NCBI GenBank assembly: GCA_030655715.1
Contig: JAUSPR010000153.1
Location: 1 to 12,390 of the forward strand
Reading direction: 5' to 3'
Origin: Thermoplasmata archaeon
GTDB taxonomy: Archaea; Thermoplasmatota; Thermoplasmata; SG8-5
DNA length: 12,390 nt
Below, piece by piece: positions 1 through 4,634 of the stretch. The notes under the pieces were generated by a model. That model saw only the letters and a program-made list of their open reading frames with translations, was not told the DNA's origin and did no database searches. The translations under genes and the position numbers were made by a program. How positions within the stretch are numbered: the first letter of the stretch is position 1; every line of letters starts with the position of its first letter.

Positions 1-2
1 AG

Positions 3-191
3 TTGCTCCGTAAGAGAATGAAAGGGTATGATGTCACGAACACCAATTCACGTGGCAACAACGTGGAACTGGATGATATAATAAAGGGTGTTGAAACTGT
101 CGAAAAGCGGATCGATGTGGTGTTGCTGGAGGAGTATTTAAGGCCACCAGAGTTGTACGGCCGTCAATCCAACGGATTATTGACGCTATAG
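3..191 (+). CDS. C-terminal fragment of an unrecognised protein, cut by the window edge
   Basis: The frame is open from the left edge and stops with TAG at 189-191, so about 63 residues of a C-terminus are visible. The first in-frame start codons inside the window (TTG at 3, ATG at 18) have no ribosome binding site in view and the true start is probably upstream. The residues are charged and Lys/Arg/Glu-rich, with a segment around LEEYLRPPELYGRQ near the end, and look like real coding sequence rather than random translation. No domain or family is recognised. It reads toward the tRNA-Val gene, which is on the opposite strand. A GC-rich imperfect inverted repeat follows the stop at 194-232. 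It could equally be a remnant of a broken gene. Confidence 0.4.
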   Translation: MLRKRMKGYDVTNTNSRGNNVELDDIIKGVETVEKRIDVVLLEEYLRPPELYGRQSNGLLTL

Positions 192-409
192 ATGCCCCGT
201 CTGGCGTTCTGGAAGCATTTTATTAGGGCGGGGTTTGTTCCATCGAATTCGAAAAAATCGATGAATGTGACCGGCTAATCTGGGATCACAAGGCAGTTTG
301 GTAGCCCTGTTTTATCAAGCCTCGTCTGACCGAAGGGAGGGCGGGGTAGCAACGGCACCCGGCCAACCAGGCACTTTATTTACAAGCGAAGCCCACGAAT
401 AATAGCAAT
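192..409. other. Non-coding spacer between the first gene and tRNA-Val
   Basis: No open frame of useful length is seen on either strand. The stretch contains several pairings: CCCCGTC (about 195-201) against GGCGGGG (about 227-233) just after the upstream stop, which could act as a transcript end; CATCGA (241-246) against TCGATG (258-263); and a GC-rich block at 320-375. GC content is higher than in the spacer on the other side of tRNA-Val. Comparison by eye with archaeal SRP RNA, RNase P RNA and 5S rRNA consensus elements gave no match, so no RNA family is named. Confidence 0.4.
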
Positions 410-415
410 AAAAAA
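410..415 (-). terminator. Oligo-T terminator of tRNA-Val
   Basis: On the minus strand a run of six T follows the tRNA 3' end by six bases, the usual form of an archaeal tRNA terminator. It needs no hairpin. Confidence 0.6.
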
Positions 416-421
416 GCAGAG

Positions 422-525
422 TGGGCCGAGGCGGAATTGAACAGCCGATCTTCGCCTTGTAAAGGCGACGTCATTTGCGGTGGGGCAAGCTTTTGCTTGC
501 CCCAAAACCACTAGACCACCGGCCC
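422..525 (-). tRNA. tRNA-Val(UAC) with a 31-nt D-loop intron
   Basis: Reading the minus strand from 525, the acceptor arm GGGCCGG pairs with TCGGCCC (429-423) and is followed by discriminator A422; no CCA is encoded, as is usual in archaea. The anticodon stem TCGCC/GGCGA is perfect and encloses the loop TTTACAA, so the anticodon is UAC (complement of 459-461), which reads valine GUA codons. The T loop TTCAATT lies between GGCTG and CCGCC. Removal of 505-475 gives a 73-nt cloverleaf with a normal D arm (AGTGGTT joined to ATGAC). One oddity is a U:C mismatch at pair 52-62 of the T stem (base 443 against 435's neighbour 434-433 side), where archaeal tRNA-Val normally has a G. The gene has a TATA box and T-run terminator of its own, so it is probably functional. 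Confidence is very high for identity and high for the intron. Confidence 0.95.
475..505 (-). other. BHB-type tRNA intron in the D loop of tRNA-Val
   Basis: The pre-tRNA folds into a complete bulge-helix-bulge. The central 4-bp helix is GUGG (511-508) with CCGC (480-477). A 3-nt bulge UUU (507-505) lies on the 5' side and a 3-nt bulge AAA (476-474) on the 3' side. The inner helix is a perfect 10-bp hairpin (504-495 with 490-481, loop AAAA); the outer helix is the D stem itself (516-514 with 472-470). Cutting each bulge between its second and third base, as archaeal splicing endonuclease does, excises exactly 31 nt and restores the consensus D loop between positions 20a and 21. Confidence 0.9.
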
Positions 526-527
526 AT

Positions 528-540
528 TTAGGAGTCCTAA
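528..540. promoter_or_regulatory. 13-bp palindrome at the predicted tRNA-Val transcription start
   Basis: TTAGGAGTCCTAA is a perfect inverted repeat around a central base, beginning 3 bp upstream of the tRNA-Val 5' end and 13 bp downstream of its TATA box. Its position would cover the start of transcription. A regulatory role is inference only. Confidence 0.35.
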
Positions 541-552
541 AATGAACAACAG

Positions 553-560
553 GTATAAAT
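553..560 (-). promoter_or_regulatory. TATA box of tRNA-Val
   Basis: On the minus strand the sequence reads ATTTATAC, close to the archaeal TATA consensus TTTAWATA, 28-35 bp upstream of the tRNA 5' end. Spacing fits initiation at or just before the tRNA. Confidence 0.6.
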
Positions 561-1002
561 GTTTACAGGCTGCTTCTGAGATTTATCTTGAGATAGATTG
601 AGGTTTGCTTCTCATCACTATTCTGCCCTGCAAAATAATAACATATTAACCTAATCATAATACAAAAATATGGCTAGGCAGATAATATTAAATAGGGAAT
701 TGTGATTGCCCGATACCATGTCTAGCCAACTGAACTTACACTCATTCAATATAGAAACAACAAATGACAATTGTCCATTTGAGATAGTTTGCCTGAAATC
801 ATTTCTAAATTCATTATATGAAAATAATGACTCACAGAATTCAATGTTATTTGCAAAGGCCTTTCTGGCAACCAATCAACATCTGTCACCGATATTTTCT
901 TAGATATGGGTTGTTCTGAATATATAAATGAAGTGGGCAGAATTGCTCATTTGTCCAGCCGTCGATACACCGTTGCATACCGCGAATCTAATGGCATTCA
1001 AA
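561..1002. other. AT-rich spacer without a convincing gene
   Basis: This stretch is visibly richer in A and T than the metal-transport genes that follow. Only short open frames occur; the best is described separately (718-903). No repeat, RNA gene or mobile-element end is recognised in it before the inverted repeats that start near 990. Confidence 0.4.
718..903 (+). CDS. Possible small hypothetical protein
   Basis: An ATG at 718 opens a frame of 61 codons ending in TAG at 901-903. A TATA-like TATTAAAT (about 687-694) lies 24-31 bp before the ATG, the spacing of a leaderless archaeal transcript, and there is no Shine-Dalgarno sequence. The product would be soluble, Asn/Ser-rich, with no recognisable motif. 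A frame of similar length exists on the opposite strand over the same bases, as expected by chance in AT-rich DNA, so coding status is weak. The in-frame TTG at 706 is a less likely start. Confidence 0.2.
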   Translation: MSSQLNLHSFNIETTNDNCPFEIVCLKSFLNSLYENNDSQNSMLFAKAFLATNQHLSPIFS

Positions 1003-1106
1003 ATCGAAGCCATTCTGCTTCGATGTGGGCAAAAAAACTGCCATGCACCGTGCAATTAATTGCATATTAAATCAAAGTCATTTGGCTTTGATATTCAGGT
1101 GCGTGG
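1003..1106. ncRNA. Candidate structured RNA: hairpin plus three-way junction
   Basis: Four strong pairings are packed into about 100 bases. ATCGAAGC (1003-1010) pairs with GCTTCGAT (1017-1024), eight perfect pairs with a 6-nt loop. CCATGCACC (1041-1049) pairs with GGTGCGTGG (1098-1106), nine pairs including one G:U. This second helix encloses the 14-bp palindrome TGCAATTAATTGCA (1051-1064) and the hairpin ATCAAAG/CTTTGAT (1071-1077 with 1086-1092), which together would make a three-way junction. An alternative pairing AATGGC/GCCATT (about 990-995 with 1009-1014) competes with the first hairpin. No known RNA family is recognised, and strand is undetermined because inverted repeats fold on both strands. 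Confidence 0.35.
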
Positions 1107-1115
1107 CCTACACAT

Positions 1116-1240
1116 GTAAATTACCAGCCCTGGCAACAAACACCAGCCACTTTAAGGGCTGATAATTTACGTATGTAATTGCCATATGGTAAACGTTCAG
1201 GCCTGGCAACAAACACCAGTCTTAGGGGCTGATAGTTTAC
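1116..1240. repeat. Two tandem related hairpin units
   Basis: Unit 1 (1116-1170) has arms of 16 bases, GTAAATTACCAGCCCT against AGGGCTGATAATTTAC, with one mismatch. Unit 2 (1189-1240) has the same layout with a weaker stem (GTAAAC against GTTTAC outside, TCAG against CTGA further in). The loops carry an identical 18-base block, CCTGGCAACAAACACCAG (1129-1146 and 1202-1219), which itself can close by CTGG/CCAG, and the 3' arms share GGGCTGATA-TTTAC. The units therefore come from a duplication, and the loop has been kept more strictly than the stem. The function is unknown; they end about 38 bp before tRNA-Leu. Confidence 0.6.
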
Positions 1241-1242
1241 AA

Positions 1243-1250
1243 AAATTTAT
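1243..1250 (+). promoter_or_regulatory. TATA box of tRNA-Leu
   Basis: The AT-rich AAATTTAT centred about 31 bp before the tRNA 5' end (1278) has the position and composition of an archaeal TATA element. It abuts the 3' arm of the second tandem hairpin. Confidence 0.45.
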
Positions 1251-1277
1251 GTAGGTCTAAGCTATCTGCCCGGATGT

Positions 1278-1480
1278 GCGAGGATAGCCAAGCCTGGCCA
1301 ATTGCGTTCAGATGTGCGGGTCGGAAGACTTCGGAGTTCATAGGCGCACGGCGATAGGCGACCATACCTGGTCGCGACTAAGCCGTGAACCGAATATTAA
1401 CGCATACAAACGCAGGCTTACGGCGATAGACTCAAGATCTATTCCTTAGTGGTTCGCCGGTTCGAATCCGGTTCCTCGCA
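1278..1480 (+). tRNA. tRNA-Leu(CAA) with a 119-nt D-loop intron
   Basis: The acceptor arm GCGAGGA (1278-1284) pairs perfectly with TCCTCGC (1473-1479), followed by discriminator A1480; no CCA is encoded. The anticodon stem ATAGA/TCTAT (1426-1430, 1438-1442) holds the loop CTCAAGA, giving anticodon CAA (1433-1435), which reads leucine UUG. A long variable region (1443-1455) makes it a class II tRNA as expected for leucine, and the T arm GCCGG-TTCGAAT-CCGGT is complete. Between the D-loop sequence AGCCTGGCCAA (1291-1301) and the D-stem strand CGGC (1421-1424) lie 119 extra bases. Removing them gives a normal 84-nt tRNA-Leu. There is no intron at the common 37/38 position. Confidence 0.95.
1302..1420 (+). 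other. BHB-type tRNA intron in the D loop of tRNA-Leu
   Basis: The junctions fold as a bulge-helix-bulge: central helix GGCC (1296-1299) with GGCU (1415-1418, one G:U), 5' bulge AAU (1300-1302), 3' bulge UAC (1419-1421), and a 6-bp inner helix UGCGUU (1303-1308) with AACGCA (1409-1414). Cutting between bulge bases 2 and 3 on both sides excises 1302-1420 and rejoins the consensus D loop between positions 21 and 22. Inside, GCGACC/GGTCGC (1358-1363, 1370-1375) and CACGGC/GCCGTG (1347-1352, 1382-1387) stack into a long hairpin. No coding frame or homing endonuclease is present. Confidence 0.88.
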
Positions 1481-1486
1481 CTTGGC

Positions 1487-1492
1487 TTTTTT
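1487..1492 (+). terminator. Oligo-T terminator of tRNA-Leu
   Basis: A run of six T begins six bases after the discriminator base, matching the arrangement downstream of tRNA-Val. Confidence 0.55.
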
Positions 1493-1601
1493 AATGTTTA
1501 AATACGAGCGAGGGCGCTGGATGAGTTTATATATGAATATTTTTGCAGGCAGAATATGCACATTCAACCCCGTATTGAAAGATGTTCATCAATTTCAAAT
1601 C

Positions 1602-1631
1602 TTAATAAGAACTATTAAATATTTAATAAGA
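1602..1631 (+). promoter_or_regulatory. Promoter and candidate operator of the metal-uptake operon
   Basis: A perfect 16-bp palindrome, TATTAAATATTTAATA (1613-1628), contains the TATA element and is centred about 25 bp before the ATG at 1645, which predicts a leaderless mRNA. The 9-bp direct repeat TTAATAAGA (1602-1610 and 1623-1631) recurs at a 21-bp interval, about two helical turns, straddling that palindrome. A repressor bound here would block TBP. The NikR-like protein encoded at the end of the operon is the obvious candidate, but this is inferred. AT-rich palindromes also arise by chance. Confidence 0.45.
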
Positions 1632-1644
1632 TATTGGCTAATTC

Positions 1645-2586
1645 ATGAATAAAAAGCAGTTACTCTTCGTCGGAGTTAGCGTGGCAATCGCTTGTGCGCT
1701 CGTTGCCACGGCCCTATTCACAAATGTACTTGAACCGGAAAATACTGGTCTGGATGTGGTGGTCAGTTTCTACCCTCTGGCCTACATGGCTGAGGAAATT
1801 GGAGGCGAGCGCGTGAACGTGCGCTCGCTCATCCCGTACAATACCGAGGTTCATACATGGTCCCCTTCCCCGAATGACATAGTGGCTGCGGATAACGCTG
1901 ACATTCTGCTCTATAATGGTGCAGGCCTGGATCACTGGTTCGAGGATGACGTGCTTCCGGCTTTGGGCCAGAAGGAGAGGGTCGTCGTGGAAACGACAGA
2001 AGGACTAGAACTGATAGCAGGGGGTGACGAGCATGGCGAGGATGAACACGACCATGGCGGTTACGACCCACATACATGGCTCAGCCCGTTCATGGCTCAG
2101 CAGCAGGCCGAAAAAATATACGATGCGTTCCTGAAAGCGGACCCGGAAGGCGCTGATTATTACGGGCAGAGATGGTCCAATTTCTCTGCAAAACTTACTG
2201 ATATAGATTCAAGATATATGTCTAGTCTGGCAAATAATACAAATGGAACAGCAATAGTTTCTCACGGAGCCTATGGCTACCTGGCGCATAGGTATGGTTT
2301 CGAGCAGCACGGGATAATCGGTCTCTCCGCAGACGAGCAGCCATCTTCTTCAGCACTCGCGGATATTGCAGACCTAATGGTGAATGAGAACTTGCGAACA
2401 CTCTACATGGACCCGATTTATTCCGATGCTTACGTGCAGACCTTGAAAGTGGAATTGGAGTCAAGAACCGGGGACGACGTGATTGTTCTGAGGCTCTATC
2501 TCGCGCTCGGCCCGACAGATGGAATGGATTTTCTTGGGCAGATGGAGGCCAACCTGACGAACCTCGAGAGGGGGCTAACCGGTTAA
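1645..2586 (+). CDS. znuA: ZnuA-like metal-binding protein of an ABC importer
   Basis: This 313-residue protein belongs to the cluster A-I (cluster 9) solute-binding proteins, which capture Zn or Mn outside the membrane. Residues 6-28 form a hydrophobic N-terminal segment after KK; Cys17 sits inside it, so a membrane anchor is more likely than a lipoprotein site. Metal-ligand histidines are visible as His70 (EVHTWSPSP), His143 (YDPHTWLSP) and His207 (VSHGAYGYLAHRYG). A His/Asp/Glu-rich loop at 128-137 is typical of zinc-type members. The fourth ligand, usually Asp or Glu in a LDPLG-like segment near residue 285, is not obvious: the region reads VLRLYLALGPTDG. The start codon is preceded by a TATA box at leaderless spacing and no Shine-Dalgarno site. 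The stop overlaps the next start by one base (TAATG). Confidence 0.9.
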   Translation: MNKKQLLFVGVSVAIACALVATALFTNVLEPENTGLDVVVSFYPLAYMAEEIGGERVNVRSLIPYNTEVHTWSPSPNDIVAADNADILLYNGAGLDHWFEDDVLPALGQKERVVVETTEGLELIAGGDEHGEDEHDHGGYDPHTWLSPFMAQQQAEKIYDAFLKADPEGADYYGQRWSNFSAKLTDIDSRYMSSLANNTNGTAIVSHGAYGYLAHRYGFEQHGIIGLSADEQPSSSALADIADLMVNENLRTLYMDPIYSDAYVQTLKVELESRTGDDVIVLRLYLALGPTDGMDFLGQMEANLTNLERGLTG

Positions 2587-3371
2587 TGGCAGAAGACATA
2601 ACCCCAATATTGGAGGTCGAGAACCTCGACATTTCCAGGGGAAGCGAGCTCGTAGTCAAGAACGCGAGCTTCAAGATTTTTAAGGGCGAGTACGTCGGCA
2701 TGATAGGGCCGAACGGCGGTGGGAAAACCACCTTGCTGCTGGGCATCCTCGGTGTCCTGAAGCCCGATAGTGGGATAATAAAGATGTTCGGTACCGACGC
2801 ACGCACATTCGACCAGTGGGAACGAGTAGCCTATGTTTCCCAGAACGCGGTTAATTTCGACTCAAGTTTTCCCATGACCGTAAGGGAGATGGTGTCCCTT
2901 GGTCGAGTTGGCCGTAATAACCTGGGAAGAAAACTCAGTGCAGAGGACTGGAAGGCAGTGGACGAGCATATCGTACTTCTTGGGCTGGAAGATGTGGCCA
3001 ACAAGCGCATTGGTGAATTATCAGGCGGTCAGAAACAACGTGTTTTCGTGGCCAAGGCGCTGGTGCGCGGACCTGAACTGCTTCTTCTGGACGAACCTAT
3101 CGCCGGCGTTGACCCGACAGTTCAGGAGGCATTCTACAAGAAGCTCAGCGACCTGAATATCCAGAGGAAGCTGACAATTGTCATAGTTTCGCATGATATG
3201 GCTGCTGTTTTCTGCCGCATGTCCAAGGTAATTTGCGTGAGCCGGGAAGTTAATGTTTCTGAAATAAACGAGGACTTCGAGCCCACGGAATTGCTGCGCA
3301 AGGCCTACGGCGAACACTTCCATTTTGTTTTCCACAAGCATGAGTGCAGGGGGGATTTCCATAGCGAGTGA
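2586..3371 (+). CDS. znuC: ZnuC-like ATPase of the metal ABC importer
   Basis: A 261-residue ABC ATPase that would drive uptake through the permease encoded next. All catalytic motifs are present: Walker A GPNGGGKTT (41-49), Q-loop Gln86, signature LSGGQ (145-149), Walker B ELLLLDEP (164-171), D-loop AGVD (173-176) and H-loop His203. The C-terminal 20 residues (about 241-261) contain five His and one Cys, an extension common in Zn/Mn-type ATPases and perhaps able to bind cytoplasmic metal. The gene starts at the last base of the upstream stop codon, and a G-rich stretch (about 2566-2574) can act as ribosome binding site. It overlaps the permease start by about 30 bases. Zinc is favoured over manganese by the His-rich features only. 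Confidence 0.93.
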   Translation: MAEDITPILEVENLDISRGSELVVKNASFKIFKGEYVGMIGPNGGGKTTLLLGILGVLKPDSGIIKMFGTDARTFDQWERVAYVSQNAVNFDSSFPMTVREMVSLGRVGRNNLGRKLSAEDWKAVDEHIVLLGLEDVANKRIGELSGGQKQRVFVAKALVRGPELLLLDEPIAGVDPTVQEAFYKKLSDLNIQRKLTIVIVSHDMAAVFCRMSKVICVSREVNVSEINEDFEPTELLRKAYGEHFHFVFHKHECRGDFHSE

Positions 3372-4179
3372 TATCACATGGCTCGGCATCTTTGGCTATC
3401 GATTCTTCCAGAATGCCCTGCTTGGCGGAACCCTGGCAGCTGCAGCCTGTGCATGGGTTGGAGTGTTTCTCATTCTTCGCAGGGAATCAATGCTCGGTGA
3501 CGGAGTGGCTCACACGGCCTTCGGCGGTATAGCCTTGGGTTTGCTACTTGGAATTTCGCCATTGCTGGCAGCACTGGCCGTGTCCATAGTCGCGGTTCTA
3601 GGAATCGCATACATGAAGAAGAAAGGGCTGGCAAACTCCGACTCAGCTATAGCCGTAATCATGGCGATGGGTTTTGCCCTTGGATTGATAATTATCTCAC
3701 TGGCCGGAGGCTTCAATGTTGAATTGTTCAGCTACCTGTTCGGTTCGATCCTGACCATTGGTACGGAAGATTTGCTCATTGTCAGCGCACTTGCTCTGGT
3801 GACACTGGCATTTCTCGGTACCTTTTACAAAGAACTCATGTCCATGACATTTGACGAAGAGGCTGCAAGAATGACAGGAATACCAGTACAGGCAATGGCC
3901 GTGGTGTTCAACATACTTGTCGCGACCACCATCGTTGTTTCCATCAAGGTCATTGGAATTATCCTCGTCACTGCATTGATGATTATCCCAGGGCTTACAG
4001 CGCTGCAACTGAAACTTTCGTTCAGGCGCACGGTAACCGCTGCCGTGGGATTTGGTGTGCTGGCAACTGTTCTGGGGCTTATTCTCTCATCACTGTACAG
4101 CATTGCAACGAGCGGTGTGATAGTATTTACTGCGGTGGCAATGTTCGCATTTATTGCCACCTACAGGAGGCTGGGTTGA
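3340..4179 (+). CDS. znuB: ZnuB-like permease of the metal ABC importer
   Basis: A very hydrophobic protein of the ABC-3 permease family (ZnuB/MntC type), about 279 residues from the ATG at 3340; an in-frame ATG at 3325 would add five residues. Hydrophobic segments lie near residues 25-46, 58-70, 73-92, 104-124, 145-162, 186-220, 235-252 and 256-274. Family landmarks are LRRESMLGDGVAHTAFGG (47-63) and the cytoplasmic coupling segment around FDEEAARMTGIPV (171-183), which contacts the ATPase. The 5' end overlaps the ATPase gene by about 32 bases and no strong ribosome site precedes either ATG, so translation is probably coupled. The stop is one base before the next start. Confidence 0.9.
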   Translation: MSAGGISIASDITWLGIFGYRFFQNALLGGTLAAAACAWVGVFLILRRESMLGDGVAHTAFGGIALGLLLGISPLLAALAVSIVAVLGIAYMKKKGLANSDSAIAVIMAMGFALGLIIISLAGGFNVELFSYLFGSILTIGTEDLLIVSALALVTLAFLGTFYKELMSMTFDEEAARMTGIPVQAMAVVFNILVATTIVVSIKVIGIILVTALMIIPGLTALQLKLSFRRTVTAAVGFGVLATVLGLILSSLYSIATSGVIVFTAVAMFAFIATYRRLG

Positions 4180-4180
4180 G

Positions 4181-4588
4181 ATGGCAACCCCGCGCGACAC
4201 TGCAAAGGTGGTATCCCTCAGCCTACCCATGAGCATACTCGGTGACATCGACAAAGCCGCCAAAGAAATAGGCTACCAGAGCCGTTCTGAACTAGTGCGC
4301 GACGCGGTGCGCTCATTCCTGCGCGAACGTTCGGAGACAGCAAAACTTGAGGGCCACATCAACGGCGTTCTCATGCTCGTATATGATCACGATTCAGCAG
4401 CCCAGGTCTCGGAAATCCGGCACAGGCACATGGGCGTGTTCAAGTCATTCATGCATGTTGACTTTGACGAAGGCACCGACTGCTGCGAGGTTCTGATGTT
4501 CTGCGGCGACGCAGAGAAGGTCAAGGACTCGCATAATCAACTTTCATCGATTGTGGGCGTCAAGGAAGCGCGGATTTTCCTGGCCTGA
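4181..4588 (+). CDS. NikR-family metal-responsive repressor with an altered metal site
   Basis: A 135-residue protein with an N-terminal ribbon-helix-helix DNA-binding domain (about 9-48; KVVSLSLP strand, then SRSELVRDAVRSFL) and a C-terminal ACT-like metal-sensing domain (about 55-135), the NikR layout. The start at 4181 is fixed by GGAGG (4166-4170) ten bases upstream; an in-frame ATG at 4154 lies inside the permease gene and has no such site. NikR binds nickel through His, His, His and Cys. Here His81, His92 and Cys101 (or Cys102) correspond, but the second His of the HxH motif is Asp94 (MHVDF), and the following loop is one residue longer. With its place in an uptake operon for Zn-like metals, this suggests a sensor retuned away from nickel; that is inference. 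It probably represses its own operon. Confidence 0.85.
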   Translation: MATPRDTAKVVSLSLPMSILGDIDKAAKEIGYQSRSELVRDAVRSFLRERSETAKLEGHINGVLMLVYDHDSAAQVSEIRHRHMGVFKSFMHVDFDEGTDCCEVLMFCGDAEKVKDSHNQLSSIVGVKEARIFLA

Positions 4589-4594
4589 AACGGA

Positions 4595-4634
4595 CATTAA
4601 CCTTTTATCTCTCATTCATCATCCAGGGTTAATG
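4595..4634 (+). promoter_or_regulatory. Promoter of the CDF exporter with a wide inverted repeat
   Basis: CATTAACC (4595-4602) and GGTTAATG (4627-4634) are a perfect 8-bp inverted repeat separated by 24 bp. Between them lies a TATA-like CTTTTATC (about 4602-4609), about 27 bp before the ATG at 4632, and the right arm includes that ATG. Widely spaced half-sites are typical of NikR operators (6-16-6 in Escherichia coli), so this may be the target of the NikR-like protein encoded immediately upstream. Confidence 0.45.

Noticed and set aside
192..420. Possible SRP RNA or RNase P RNA gene
   Set aside because: GC-rich, with a GAAGGGAG motif, but the SRP helix 8 consensus and the RNase P conserved regions are absent on both strands.
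651..875. 74-codon minus-strand frame
   Set aside because: It lies opposite another short frame in AT-rich DNA; no start signals or motif support it.
906..1070. 54-codon plus-strand frame
   Set aside because: It runs through the strong inverted repeats at 1003-1064, has no clear promoter or ribosome site, and its product resembles no protein.
1129..1219. Two copies of an 18-mer that might start a CRISPR array
   Set aside because: Only two copies, each inside a diverged hairpin, with a 73-bp period and no third unit or cas gene.
422..1480. tRNA genes as attachment sites of an integrated element
   Set aside because: No second copy of either tRNA 3' end and no integrase gene is visible in the window.
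1449..1652. 67-codon plus-strand frame
   Set aside because: It starts inside the 3' half of tRNA-Leu and crosses its terminator and the znuA promoter.
2222..2806. 194-codon minus-strand frame
   Set aside because: It is antisense to znuA and znuC, both of which have full family motifs; its own sequence has none.
4154..4180. Longer N-terminus for the NikR-like protein
   Set aside because: The ATG at 4154 is inside the permease gene with no ribosome site, whereas GGAGG lies ten bases before the ATG at 4181.
4551..4631. Longer N-terminus for the CDF exporter
   Set aside because: It would overlap the regulator gene, and the extra residues are not CDF-like; a TATA element fits the ATG at 4632.
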